A DNA stretch of 64,000 nt from Bradyrhizobium monzae (GCF_021458635.1 NZ_JAIRDQ010000011.1:62001-126000); one strand, 5' to 3'; counted from the stretch's first letter, positions 17,070 through 25,917 are shown. Translations and numbers: made by a program. Notes: generated by a model from the letters alone, not told the origin.

Positions 17070-17978
17070 TTATGGGGGCATTTTTCGGGCCGAGACGGCC
17101 CGCGGGATCCCCGCCAGGTCGGCCCTGGGCGGCCTGTCGATCGACAACGCGGCACTCGCCATCAAGGCCTGGATATCGCCGGCCTGGCCCTGTCCAGCTT
17201 CGACGATCAGCGCGCCGCCGGGCACGAGCCGCTCAGCCGCCTGCGGAATCAGGGCGCGATACGCGTCGTAGCCGTCATTCCCGCCGTCGAGCGCCAGATG
17301 CGGATCGTGCTCGCGCACCTCGATGCTCAGTTTCGGAATTTCCCCGGCGGGAATATAGGGCGGGTTCGACACGATCAGATCGAACGGGCCGCGAAGAGCC
17401 GACGCGTAGGAGCAGGCAGCGAATGCCGCGCGGTCGGCGAGGCCGAGGGCGGCGGCATTGCCTTTTGCCGTGCCGAGTGCGGTGAGGCTCAGATCGGTGC
17501 CGACACCGAATGCCTCGGGAATCTCGTGCAGCAGCGCGAGCAGGATCGCGCCGGATCCGGTCCCGATGTCGGCGATACGCGGGCGCCGTCCTGCGCCAGC
17601 GCGTTCGCGAAAAATTTCGAGCGCCAGCTCCACCACGGTCTCGGTGTCCGGTCGCGGCACCAGCGTCGCCTCGGAGAGGCGAAACGGCAAGCCCCAGAAT
17701 TCCCGCACACCGAGAATGCGGGCAACCGGTTCGTGCGCGAGCCTTCGTTGCGCATATCCCTCGAGCCGCTCCGCCTCCTCGGGCAACAGGTATCGTGCCG
17801 CCTGCGTGATCAGGCCGGTCAGATCGAGCCCCAGCGCGGCACCGACGAGCAGGCGCGCATCGAGAGATGGCTCCTCGATGCCGGCCGATTGCAGCCGCGC
17901 CGTGAGCGCACGCCGCGCACCCTCGATGTTGTGTCCCGATTCGAAACCTGTCGCCAATGGAACCATCCTGCCTAGCAT
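17070..17978 (-). CDS. prmC: Peptide chain release factor N5-glutamine methyltransferase
   Basis: The protein (302 residues from the start chosen) methylates the GGQ glutamine of release factors RF1 and RF2. It has an N-terminal helical domain, the SAM motif IADIGTGSGAILLALL and the signature NPPYIPAGEI. The start is uncertain: ATGs occur at 17978 and 17966, neither with a good ribosome binding site, and one at 18059 would overlap the start of the divergent HIT gene. Its target gene prfA lies 8 kb away rather than immediately upstream, as is usual. Confidence 0.92.
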   Translation of the reverse strand: MLGRMVPLATGFESGHNIEGARRALTARLQSAGIEEPSLDARLLVGAALGLDLTGLITQAARYLLPEEAERLEGYAQRRLAHEPVARILGVREFWGLPFRLSEATLVPRPDTETVVELALEIFRERAGAGRRPRIADIGTGSGAILLALLHEIPEAFGVGTDLSLTALGTAKGNAAALGLADRAAFAACSYASALRGPFDLIVSNPPYIPAGEIPKLSIEVREHDPHLALDGGNDGYDAYRALIPQAAERLVPGGALIVEAGQGQAGDIQALMASAALSIDRPPRADLAGIPRAVSARKMPP

Positions 17979-18057
17979 CGTGGATAGATCGGCGACCTTG
18001 CTTGCGTCAACGGAAAGGAGCGCGTTTGATCGCGCCGCGCAGCGAAGGAGGGCATCC

Positions 18058-18498
18058 ATGACGGCCTATGACGATCAGAACGTCTTCGCAAAGATCCTGC
18101 GCGGCGAGATTCCTTGCTTCGAGGTGTTCAGAGACGACCGCAGCTTCGCCTTCCTGGACATCATGCCGCGCTCGCCGGGCCACACGCTGGTGATTCCGAG
18201 GGCGCCGGCGCGCGGCATTCTCGACATTGCGGATGACGATCTCGCCGCGGTTGCCCAAACTGCCAAGCGGATCGCGGTCGCGGCGATGAAAGCGTTCGAC
18301 GCGGAAGGGATTATCCTGCAGCAGTTCAGCGAACCGGCCAGCGGGCAGGTGGTCTTTCACCTGCACATGCACGTCATGCCGGTCAGGGCCGGAGTCGAGC
18401 TGCTGCCGGCACAGACTCGCAAGGAAGACATGGCCGTGCTCGCCGATCATGCCAAGCGGATGATCGCGGCGCTTGGGAGCCGATTGGCGGCTGACTAG
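18058..18498 (+). CDS. HIT family protein
   Basis: The 146-residue histidine-triad protein carries the signature HLHMHVMP (HxHxH) near residue 100 and the N-terminal FAKILRGEIPCFEVFRDD stretch of the HinT group. Family members hydrolyse nucleoside phosphoramidates or AMP conjugates. AAGGAGGG about 6 bases before the ATG gives a strong start. It is divergent from prmC. Confidence 0.93.
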   Translation: MTAYDDQNVFAKILRGEIPCFEVFRDDRSFAFLDIMPRSPGHTLVIPRAPARGILDIADDDLAAVAQTAKRIAVAAMKAFDAEGIILQQFSEPASGQVVFHLHMHVMPVRAGVELLPAQTRKEDMAVLADHAKRMIAALGSRLAAD

Positions 18499-18562
18499 AC
18501 AATCGACGGCTGTCGCCTCGCTCCAGCCAAACTACGAGTCGGCGTCTTTCCTCGAACCTTCA

Positions 18563-19504
18563 TCATTTCTTGTTCAGGGGACGGGGGCGAAGGGGAGAGC
18601 CAATCGGACATTCGAGCGCGGCACGATCCCAGCGTCCGGCATCGGCTGCCGCTCGATAGGTGCTTTGCAGAAACGACATGAGGGTCGTCTCCGGCTCGCT
18701 GGATCTTCGCACAATGTCGTAGGGCAGGAGATATTCGCCGAGCTTTTGATCGAAGTATGCGCCCGCCGGCATGACCTGTCCGTCAGCAAAGCCATTCGGG
18801 GCGGGATAGGCATAGGAGTAGAAAGCCGCAAAGTCTGTACCACCTCCGCCCGGCCAAAAGCCGGCGGACGAGACCTCATCGCTGTAGGCCTCGCGGGTCA
18901 CGACGTCCGGCAAACCTGGGATGCCGCCCGGGTGGAGCGGAGCGGGACGCCCGGAGAAACGCGTTACCGCGAGATCGAAGCTGCCCCAGAAGAGATGGAC
19001 TGGACTGACCTTCCCGGTGAACCCCGTCCGAAACCGATAAAACACTCCGTTGATCGCGACGAGGGCGCGGAAGAACCGCGTCACGGCGTCTGCGTCATAA
19101 GGCCTGATCTGGCGGTCCTCCCTGAACGGGATGGGATCCGGGACTTCGCTGGGCCGACCATCGAATTCTGGTGTTCCACCGAGGCGTCCGACCAAATCAC
19201 AGAACCGGGTGTGAAACTCGGCGACGGACGTTCGCCCGAGCGGCATTTCAGCCCTGCGCCCATCAGCGGCCTCTCCGATCAGGACATGACGGGAGAGATC
19301 GAAGACGATCTCGATACCTGACGCGTCGGGAATCAACGAAGTCGTGAATCCGCGTGCATTCACGTAGAAGGTCGCGTGCCACGAATGGTTGACCCACGAC
19401 GTTCTCGCGAGCCGATACTTGCCGACAATCTGGCAATACAAATGAAGCGCCGAGCAGGTTTCGCGCCATGCCTCGAAGGGAATCTCCGGCCAGACCACGC
19501 TCAT
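18563..19504 (-). CDS. DUF5996 family protein
   Basis: The 313-residue protein matches the DUF5996 pattern as I recognise it: WPEIPFEAWRETCSALHLY near the start, LARTSWVNHSWHATFYV, and a later FWGSFDLAVTRFSGR. Function is not known. The start at 19504 is supported by GGAGG seven bases upstream. No membrane segment or signal peptide is visible. It sits alone between the HIT gene and the ABC transporter operon, inside the block separating prmC from prfA. Confidence 0.8.
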   Translation of the reverse strand: MSVVWPEIPFEAWRETCSALHLYCQIVGKYRLARTSWVNHSWHATFYVNARGFTTSLIPDASGIEIVFDLSRHVLIGEAADGRRAEMPLGRTSVAEFHTRFCDLVGRLGGTPEFDGRPSEVPDPIPFREDRQIRPYDADAVTRFFRALVAINGVFYRFRTGFTGKVSPVHLFWGSFDLAVTRFSGRPAPLHPGGIPGLPDVVTREAYSDEVSSAGFWPGGGGTDFAAFYSYAYPAPNGFADGQVMPAGAYFDQKLGEYLLPYDIVRRSSEPETTLMSFLQSTYRAAADAGRWDRAALECPIGSPLRPRPLNKK

Positions 19505-19653
19505 AGCGTTTCCTCCCTTATGCTCAGCTTGGGCAAGATCTCCCATCAGCTAAAGGCGACACTATGTCCGCCTTGGGCAGAAGGCGACATTTCGGGGGGC
19601 GCGTGTCCGCTTTACCCTCGAATGCAGATATCCTGGATTTATGGGCACGCGCC

Positions 19654-20352
19654 CTAGACGCCAAGGTATCGCTGCAACAATTCCGGCTGGGCCTTGAGCT
19701 CCTGCGCCGGGCCTTCGTGGACGATGTGGCCGTTGTTGATGATGTAGATCCGCGTCGCCAGCGCCAGTGTTGCCGCCAGGTTCTGCTCGACCAGCACGAT
19801 GGTCTGGCCGGCCGCCACGAGCTCGCGGCAGGCCTTGACGAGATCGTGGACGATGACAGGCGCCAATCCTTCAAACGGCTCATCCAGCAGCACGATCTTG
19901 GGATCGCGCACCAGGGCGCGTGCGATCGCGAGCATCTGTTGCTCGCCGCCGGAGAGCTCGGTGCCGCGATTGCTGCGCCGCTCCTTCAGCCGCGGGAACA
20001 TCTCGTAGACACGACCGAGCGGCCAGCGTTTTGGCGCGGTGATCCCGGCGAGAACGATGTTCTCCTCCACCGACAGGCTGCCGAAGATGCGTCGCTCCTC
20101 ATGCACGAGCTGCATGCCCGCCTGGGCGATCTTGTGGCTCCTGCGGCCGGCGATATCGACGCCGTCGAACTTCACGCTGCCGCTGCGCGGCGTCACTACG
20201 CCCATCAGGCTTTTCAGCGTGGTGCTCTTGCCGGCGCCGTTACGGCCGAGCAGCGCCACCACCTCGTGACGTTCGACGTGCATGGCGACGTCGAACAGGA
20301 TGTGGGAATCCCCGTAATGGCTGTTCAGGCCTTTGACCTCGATCAGGCTCAT
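19654..20352 (-). CDS. livF: Branched-chain amino acid type ABC transporter ATP-binding protein LivF
   Basis: The 232-residue ATPase has Walker A GRNGAGKST, the ABC signature LSGGEQQMLAIARAL and Walker B IVLLDEPFEGLAP. Its length and the C-terminal ELLQRYLGV are typical of LivF-type subunits of HAAT importers. Its ATG overlaps the stop of the upstream LivM-LivG gene by 4 bases (ATGA), so translation is coupled. The imported substrate is unknown. Confidence 0.9.
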   Translation of the reverse strand: MSLIEVKGLNSHYGDSHILFDVAMHVERHEVVALLGRNGAGKSTTLKSLMGVVTPRSGSVKFDGVDIAGRRSHKIAQAGMQLVHEERRIFGSLSVEENIVLAGITAPKRWPLGRVYEMFPRLKERRSNRGTELSGGEQQMLAIARALVRDPKIVLLDEPFEGLAPVIVHDLVKACRELVAAGQTIVLVEQNLAATLALATRIYIINNGHIVHEGPAQELKAQPELLQRYLGV

Positions 20353-22190
20353 GCGGCGATCTCTCCGTGCACGCCGCCGAGATAGGCTTCCTGCACCGCG
20401 GCGTTGGTCTTGATTTCCTCAGGCGTACCGGAGACCAGCACGCGGCCCTCCTGCAGCACCGTCACGCGCTCGACCAGCTCGAACAGCGAATCCATGTCAT
20501 GGTCGATGATGATCATGGTGCGGCCGCGCGCGATCGATTTGAGCAGCTTGACGGTCTCGACCCGCTCGCGCGGGCTCATGCCCGCAAGCGGTTCGTCGAG
20601 CAGCAGCAGGCGCGGCGACGTCGCGAGCGCGAGCCCGATCTCCAGCCTGCGCTTCTCGCCATAGGCGAGCTCGGACACCGGCGTGTCGGCGCGGCGGGTC
20701 AGGTTGACCAAAGCGAGCGTGTGCTCGACCTGCTCCGTCAGGCCCTTCACGCCGGCGAGCGAGCGGAACAGGTCGAGCCGGAATTTTCCGCGCAGCTCCG
20801 CGAGGGCGGCGATCGTCAGGTTCTGCCGCACCGTCAGCCCGGTGAAGAGCTGGTTGACCTGATAGCTCTTGGTGAGCCCGAGTTGGCAGACTTCGGTGAC
20901 CTTCAGTCCTGTGATGTCGCGCCCCTCGAACATGATCTGGCCTGAAGTCGGCGCGACTTCGCAGGTCAGCATCTTGAAGAAGGTCGATTTGCCGGCGCCG
21001 TTGGGGCCGATGATGCCGCGCAGCTCGCCATGATCGACGCTGAAGTCGATGTCGCTGTTGGCGACGAGGCCGCCATAACGCTTGGTGAGACCGGTGGCTT
21101 TCAGGATTGGACCGGAATAGACGGGATGCTCGACCTCCTTGGCGTGCATCGGTGCAGGCGGAGCTTGCCGTGGCATCTCGACCTCAGCCTGCTCCGTTTC
21201 CGCGGCCTTCCGGGGTCGCTTGCCGGACATGAGGCCATAGAGATCGACGAGGCCGCCGACGATCCCGCCGCGCAGGAAGCAGACCAGCAGCACGAACACC
21301 ACGCCGAGCACGAGCTTCCAGGCGGCGCCGAGGCCAAGTGCGGACTGGAGGAAATCCTGCAGGAAGAGCCAGACGGTGGCGCCGACCAGCGGCCCGAACA
21401 GCGTGCCCCTTCCGCCAATGGCGGTCTGCATTACGAGCTGGCCCGAGGTGTCGAAGGTGAAGGCGTCCGGCGGCATGAAAGCCTGGAGCACCCCGAGCAG
21501 GCCGCCGGCGAAGCCCGCGTAAGCGGCGGCGATCACGAAGGCGGTCAGCTTGTAGCCGTGGATGTTGTGGCCGACCGCGGTGGCGCGCAGCGGATTGTCC
21601 CGGATCGCGCTCAGAATCGCGCCGACCGGCGAGCGCACGATCCTGAGCGCGATGATGACGCCGATGAAATAGCACAGTGCGATGAACTGATAGAGCGACC
21701 AGCCATTGGTGAAGTGGATGGTGGTGAAGCCGAGATTGAAGCTCGGGGTCGGCACGCCCGGCAGGCCGTTCTCGCCACCGGTGAAATCGGAGAGTGGATT
21801 GAACTCGACGAAGAAGAACACTTCCGCGATCGCCACCGTGATCATGGCGAAATAGATGCCGGTGCGGCGCAGTGCGATCAGGCCGATCAGATAGCCGGTC
21901 GCCGCAGCCGCGATCATGCCGATGATCAGCGCGCCCAGCACGTTGCTGAAGCCGGCGCGGGTCAGGAGGTAGGCGGCGACGAAGCCGCCGGTGCCGTAGA
22001 AGGCGGACTGGCCGAACGACAGCAGGCCGGTGAAGCCGAACAGGATGTCGAAGCCGAGGCCGAACAGGCCCCAGACCAGGATCCGGTTCACCGTGTTCGG
22101 CGCAAAGCCGAGATGGGGCAGCACGAAGGGAGCCACGATCAGGCCGATGGCCGTCAGTGTCTCGATCAAGAGCGGGCGTTGCTTGAGCAT
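20349..22190 (-). CDS. Fused LivM permease and LivG ATPase of a HAAT-type ABC transporter
   Basis: This 613-residue polypeptide joins two normally separate subunits. Residues 1-325 are a LivM-type permease with about ten membrane segments (FGFTGLLSFGQSAFYGTGGF at about 51-70). A charged, Pro-rich linker (about 323-358) follows. Residues 360-613 are a LivG-type ATPase, with Walker A GPNGAGKST (395-403), YGEKRRLEIGLALA and Walker B LLLLDEPLAGM. The fusion fixes a 1:1 permease:ATPase ratio. The start at 22190 lies 11 bases after the livH stop; the frame stays open further upstream, but that part overlaps livH in another frame. Confidence 0.9.
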   Translation of the reverse strand: MLKQRPLLIETLTAIGLIVAPFVLPHLGFAPNTVNRILVWGLFGLGFDILFGFTGLLSFGQSAFYGTGGFVAAYLLTRAGFSNVLGALIIGMIAAAATGYLIGLIALRRTGIYFAMITVAIAEVFFFVEFNPLSDFTGGENGLPGVPTPSFNLGFTTIHFTNGWSLYQFIALCYFIGVIIALRIVRSPVGAILSAIRDNPLRATAVGHNIHGYKLTAFVIAAAYAGFAGGLLGVLQAFMPPDAFTFDTSGQLVMQTAIGGRGTLFGPLVGATVWLFLQDFLQSALGLGAAWKLVLGVVFVLLVCFLRGGIVGGLVDLYGLMSGKRPRKAAETEQAEVEMPRQAPPAPMHAKEVEHPVYSGPILKATGLTKRYGGLVANSDIDFSVDHGELRGIIGPNGAGKSTFFKMLTCEVAPTSGQIMFEGRDITGLKVTEVCQLGLTKSYQVNQLFTGLTVRQNLTIAALAELRGKFRLDLFRSLAGVKGLTEQVEHTLALVNLTRRADTPVSELAYGEKRRLEIGLALATSPRLLLLDEPLAGMSPRERVETVKLLKSIARGRTMIIIDHDMDSLFELVERVTVLQEGRVLVSGTPEEIKTNAAVQEAYLGGVHGEIAA

Positions 22191-22201
22191 CAGCGGATCA
22201 C

Positions 22202-23077
22202 TTATTCGCGGCCCTGGACGCCGAGCAGGCCATGCGGTCGCACCACGAGCACGAGCGTCATCGCCGCAAACAGCATCACATAGGCGTAGCCTGGGTTGAA
22301 CATGGAGGTGACGCTGATGATCTCGCCGGCGATCAGGCCGCCGAGGATCGCGCCGGGGAACGAGCCGACGCCGCCAATCACCACCACTACGAAGGTCTGA
22401 ACCAGGATGTCGTCGCCGATCCCCGGTGTCAGCGACACCACCGGCGCGTTGACGATGCCGGCAAAGCCGGCGGCCATGGCGCCGATGCCGAACACGACCA
22501 TGAAGACGCGGTAGACGTTGATGCCGAGCGAATCGACCATCACCGAATCCTCGATGCCGGCGCGCACGATCATGCCGAGCCGGGTCCGGTAGAGGATGAT
22601 GAACAGCGCGCCCAGCGCGATCGCGACGATGCCGACCACGGCGAGGCGGTAGGTCGGATAGAACATGAAGCCGAGATTGGTGATGCCCTGGAAAAGCGCC
22701 GGTGGCGGCACCAGCTGAGACTGGCTCGAAAAGATCAGGCGCACGAGCTCGACGAAGCAGATGCCGAGGCCGAAGGTCACCAGCAGCTGATCCTCGTGCG
22801 GGCGATGATAGAAATGGCGGATGATGACGCGTTCCATCACGACGCCGAGCAGCATCACGAACAGCGAGCCCCCGATCACGGCGAGGATAAACGATTCCGT
22901 GTACTGGTAGGTGACGAAACCGGCATAGCCGCCGATCATGAACATCGCGCCATGCGCGAGGTTGAGCACGCCGAGCGTGCCGTAGATGATGGTCAGGCCG
23001 GAGCTGATCAGCGCAAGCAGGGCGCCGAGCGCGAGCCCGTTGAAAAGCTGCGAAACGAGATTGGGCCAACTAATCAT
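22202..23077 (-). CDS. livH: HAAT-type ABC transporter permease LivH
   Basis: The 291-residue inner-membrane permease has about eight hydrophobic segments and LivH features: LISSGLTIIYGTLGVLNLAHGAMFM near the N-terminus, GIEDSVMVDSLGINVYRVF in the cytoplasmic loop, and GGVGSFPGAILGGLIAG near the end. It lies between the binding-protein gene (upstream, with a terminator-like hairpin between) and the LivM-LivG fusion. Confidence 0.92.
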   Translation of the reverse strand: MISWPNLVSQLFNGLALGALLALISSGLTIIYGTLGVLNLAHGAMFMIGGYAGFVTYQYTESFILAVIGGSLFVMLLGVVMERVIIRHFYHRPHEDQLLVTFGLGICFVELVRLIFSSQSQLVPPPALFQGITNLGFMFYPTYRLAVVGIVAIALGALFIILYRTRLGMIVRAGIEDSVMVDSLGINVYRVFMVVFGIGAMAAGFAGIVNAPVVSLTPGIGDDILVQTFVVVVIGGVGSFPGAILGGLIAGEIISVTSMFNPGYAYVMLFAAMTLVLVVRPHGLLGVQGRE

Positions 23078-23111
23078 GCGGCGATCGCTGTTGTGACGCG
23101 CGGCGGTGCGT

Positions 23112-23160
23112 CGTCAAAAAAGGTGACGCCGCAGGTCCAGAGTAAGGCCCACGGCGTCAC
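23112..23160 (-). terminator. Terminator or attenuator between binding-protein gene and livH
   Basis: On the minus strand, GTGACGCCG pairs with CGGCGTCAC (9-bp perfect stem, 23152-23160 and 23123-23131), followed by CC and six U residues (23116-23121). It sits in the 99-bp gap between the solute-binding-protein gene and livH. Partial termination here would give more binding protein than transporter, a common layout in ABC import operons. Confidence 0.75.
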
Positions 23161-23176
23161 AGGGGTTAGCGCGGGA

Positions 23177-24511
23177 TCAGGTGTAGTCGCCGAGATGGCA
23201 GCCGAAGGCGTCCGGCTTCTGCATCAGGCCTTCACCCGGTACGATCTCGACGACGTCGTACCAGTCTTCCTTGTTCTTCATGTCCTTCTGCTGCTTGCCC
23301 TTGACGATGATCACCGGGCGAATGCACTGGTGATCCTCGGGGCGGTAATGCACGTCGCCGACGAGGGAGGGGATCGTCTCGCCCTTCTCATAGGCCTTGA
23401 TCACGTCGGGCGGATTGAAGCTGCCGGCCTGCTCGCACATGTGGGCCCAGTGCGCGAAGCTGACATAGGCGTTCTCGGCGCCCCATTCCGGCTTGTAGCC
23501 GTACTTCTTCTCGAAGGCCTCGTTGAACATCTTGGCCAGCGGGAACTTATCCTCGATCGTCCACCAATAGTCGGTGGCGGCATAGACGCCCTGCATCAGG
23601 CCGCCGGTCTCGCGTGCGATGAACGGCACCTGGTAGGGGACCACCAGCTTCATCTTGTCGAGCACGCCGAACTGCTTGGCCTGCTGTGTCGAGAGCACGG
23701 CGTCGTGGCCCCAGTTGACGTTGATGAGCACGTCGGCGCCGGAGTTCGCGACGTTCAGCAGGTACGAGGAATAGTCCGGGGCGCCGAGCGGGGCGACCTG
23801 GTTGGTCACGGTGGTCCAGCCGGCGGTCGCGAGGAAATCCTGCATCGACTTGGTGACGGTGTGGCCGTAGGTGTAATCCGGCGTGAGATACGCGGCCTTC
23901 TTGCCCTTGCCGAACTCCCGCACCATCACCGGGCCGATCGCCGCGGCCGCGGTCTGGCCGAAGAAGTTTTGACGCACGCCGTAGCGCACGCAGTCCTTGC
24001 CGGTGGTGTCGTTCGAGCCGGAGATGCCGCACACGAACAGCACGTGCTCGCGCTGGGCGAGCTTGTTCAGCGCGACCGCAACGGCGCTCGACGTGCCGCC
24101 GGTGATCATGATCGCCTTGTTCTCGCTGATGAAGCGCTGCTGCGCCTGCACCGCCTCGTTCGGCTTGGCGGCCGAATCGGCGACGCCGAACTTCAGCTCC
24201 TTGCCGAGCACGCCCTTGCTGGTCTTGGGCGAGATCTTCTTGATCAGCTCGTGGCCTTCATTGATGTGCTCGATCGCGAGCTGGTAGCCCTTGAGCTCGT
24301 CCTCGCCCTGCACGGCATAGGTTCCGGTGCGCGGCACCGAGATGCCGATGAAGGCGGTGGAACCCGACACGCCCGCGGGATAGGAGCCGATCGCCGGCTT
24401 GTCCTCGGCAAACGCCGGCATCGCCGGCAGCATCGAGCCGCCAACGAGGCCCGCCGTGGTCTGGAGCAAGCCACGGCGCGAAAGGCCGCGGCGGATGAGA
24501 TCGTCAGTCAT
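23177..24511 (-). CDS. HAAT-type ABC transporter substrate-binding protein, Tat signal
   Basis: The 444-residue periplasmic binding protein (Peripla_BP_6 type) starts with a twin-arginine-like leader (SRRGLLQTTAGLVGGSMLPAMPAFA, cleavage after AFA). The mature part has ISVPRTGTYAVQGEDELKGYQLA, ending in a region with several histidines and cysteines (DHQCIRP, FGCHLGDY). GGAGG seven bases upstream supports the start. It is first in the operon, which continues with livH, the LivM-LivG fusion and livF. Ligand unknown; branched-chain amino acids, amides or aromatic acids are all possible. Confidence 0.9.
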   Translation of the reverse strand: MTDDLIRRGLSRRGLLQTTAGLVGGSMLPAMPAFAEDKPAIGSYPAGVSGSTAFIGISVPRTGTYAVQGEDELKGYQLAIEHINEGHELIKKISPKTSKGVLGKELKFGVADSAAKPNEAVQAQQRFISENKAIMITGGTSSAVAVALNKLAQREHVLFVCGISGSNDTTGKDCVRYGVRQNFFGQTAAAAIGPVMVREFGKGKKAAYLTPDYTYGHTVTKSMQDFLATAGWTTVTNQVAPLGAPDYSSYLLNVANSGADVLINVNWGHDAVLSTQQAKQFGVLDKMKLVVPYQVPFIARETGGLMQGVYAATDYWWTIEDKFPLAKMFNEAFEKKYGYKPEWGAENAYVSFAHWAHMCEQAGSFNPPDVIKAYEKGETIPSLVGDVHYRPEDHQCIRPVIIVKGKQQKDMKNKEDWYDVVEIVPGEGLMQKPDAFGCHLGDYT

Positions 24512-24761
24512 GGTCGTTTCCTCCGAACATCGTTCTTGTTTGCAGGCAAACACGACTTGTCCGGCGGCGGCCGGCCTCACAGGCCTGCCCGCGCCGGGCA
24601 CGTCACATCCGCGTGTAGCTCTTAGGCGCAAGCATTGCTTGTGAACGCCGTCTGTCAAATTCGCCTTTGGTCGAACGACGAAAATTATGTCGTGAAAACA
24701 TATCGGATAACGATATATATTAGTCTTTGTGACTATGAGGCTGACGGGTTCGGCGAGAGAA
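24512..24761. promoter_or_regulatory. Divergent promoter region of the ABC operon with palindromic operator candidate
   Basis: The 250-bp gap lies between the binding-protein gene and the alpha-CTD-like gene. Its right part is strikingly AT-rich for this window and contains ATATCG-GATAA-CGATAT (24700-24716), a 6-5-6 perfect palindrome. It resembles operators of MarR, GntR or TetR regulators, and a MarR gene lies 0.7 kb to the right. It overlaps the likely -10 area of one or both promoters. Confidence 0.5.
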
Positions 24762-25319
24762 ATGGCGCGGCAGACGACAGTGGCAGGTGTCCGGAAGCGA
24801 CGATCCTGGCCGCAGGAGGCGGAGCGGCCTGAGGCGGCGTGGCCTGCGGAGGGCCCTCGGCCGACCAGCGAGCGGGGACCGGCTATCGGCTCCGCTCAGG
24901 CGAAGCGCGCGCCTGCGCCGATGAAGAGACTGAGCGTACGGGCCCAGAACGTCCTGAAGGAGCTCGCGGTCGAGCTCACCGGCGAGCAGCCGCCGAAGGG
25001 AAATTGGTCGCCGTCGCGCGAGCTGCTGCGCGCGTTGACGGCCGAGCGCCTCACGACCGCGCGCAATTGCGGTCCGCATACGATGCGGGAGATCGTCGAC
25101 TGGGCGCAGGGCTGTGGCGTGACCATCAAGCCGGCGCTCCCGCCGGGTGGCTCGCTGTCGCAGATGTGGGCGGAGCTGATTGCCAACGCATCGGCCGGCG
25201 CCTTGACCAGTGCGGAGATCGCCGGCGCACTGCAGCGCTCGATCCGGCGGAAGAGCGTCCGCATCCCGATCGCGTTTCAGGTCATCCTGGTGAAAATCCT
25301 GCTGTCCAGCTTCGAATAG
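24762..25319 (+). CDS. Protein with RNA polymerase alpha-CTD-like domain, function unknown
   Basis: From the ATG at 24762 the protein is 185 residues; the same frame also has an ATG at 24735 and a GTG at 24729, none with a strong ribosome binding site. After a basic, disordered N-terminus, residues 54-125 resemble the alpha subunit C-terminal domain: LSVRAQNVLK matches the helix with DNA-contact residues Arg265 and Asn268 of E. coli alpha (here about Arg60 and Asn63), and NCGPHTMREIVDWA matches the helix-hairpin-helix NLGKKSLTEI. About 12 extra residues separate them. It might touch DNA or compete with RNA polymerase. Function is inferred from this resemblance only. Confidence 0.6.
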   Translation: MARQTTVAGVRKRRSWPQEAERPEAAWPAEGPRPTSERGPAIGSAQAKRAPAPMKRLSVRAQNVLKELAVELTGEQPPKGNWSPSRELLRALTAERLTTARNCGPHTMREIVDWAQGCGVTIKPALPPGGSLSQMWAELIANASAGALTSAEIAGALQRSIRRKSVRIPIAFQVILVKILLSSFE

Positions 25320-25440
25320 GCGGCCCGCGAGGCTGCCGATATGTGTGCATCCCGGCGCCCGCCGATTGGTTCCACCGCGCCTTCCTTGCTAGTCTCGGCA
25401 ACGCCCGCATCATCGGCGGGCGCGATGTCGAAGGCAGGGA

Positions 25441-25917
25441 ATGGCTGACTCAAAGCGGAAGACAGGACGCGCGGCGTCCGCGGTGCCCCCGAAGGGCGGC
25501 GCGATGCGCGAGGCCGACTATGCCGCGCTGGCCCAATTCCGCTATCAGATTCGGAGCTTCCTGGCGTTCAGCGAGGCCGCCGCGCAAGATCAGGGATTGA
25601 CGCCGCAGCAACATCAGGCGTTGCTCGGGATCAAGGGTTTTGTTCATCCGCAGCTTGCGACGGTCGGCGATATCGCGCGATTTCTCCTGATTCGGCATCA
25701 CTCCGCCGTCGAGCTGCTCAATCGCATGGCCAAGGTCGGACTGATCAGCAAGGTTGCCGACCCCGAGGATGCCAGGCGCGTGCATCTCAAGCTGACGGGG
25801 AAAGGCGAGCAAAAGCTGCGGGCGCTCTCGCGGAAGAATCTCGAGGAGCTCCGTCGTGCTGCGAGCCCGGCCTTGAGCCGGCTGCTGAAATCGTTCCGGC
25901 AAGCCGGCGGGGCCTGA
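25441..25917 (+). CDS. MarR family transcriptional regulator
   Basis: The 158-residue protein has a winged helix-turn-helix (about residues 60-125): ATVGDIARFLLIRHHSAVELLNRMAKVGLISKVADPEDARRVHLKLTGKG. The recognition helix, the wing DARR and the C-terminal dimerisation helices are all present. The start at 25441 is the first ATG. It may control the neighbouring ABC operon through the palindrome at 24700, but this is inferred from position alone. Confidence 0.88.
   Translation: MADSKRKTGRAASAVPPKGGAMREADYAALAQFRYQIRSFLAFSEAAAQDQGLTPQQHQALLGIKGFVHPQLATVGDIARFLLIRHHSAVELLNRMAKVGLISKVADPEDARRVHLKLTGKGEQKLRALSRKNLEELRRAASPALSRLLKSFRQAGGA

Noticed and set aside
22191..23069. N-terminal 293-residue extension of the LivM-LivG fusion
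   Set aside because: It is the livH region read in the wrong frame (Arg/Pro-rich). The real start is the ATG at 22190, directly before the first membrane helix.
22232..24625. 797-codon open frame antisense to livH and the binding-protein gene
   Set aside because: It is rich in His, Asp and Glu with no domain, and lies across two genes and a terminator with clear motifs on the other strand.
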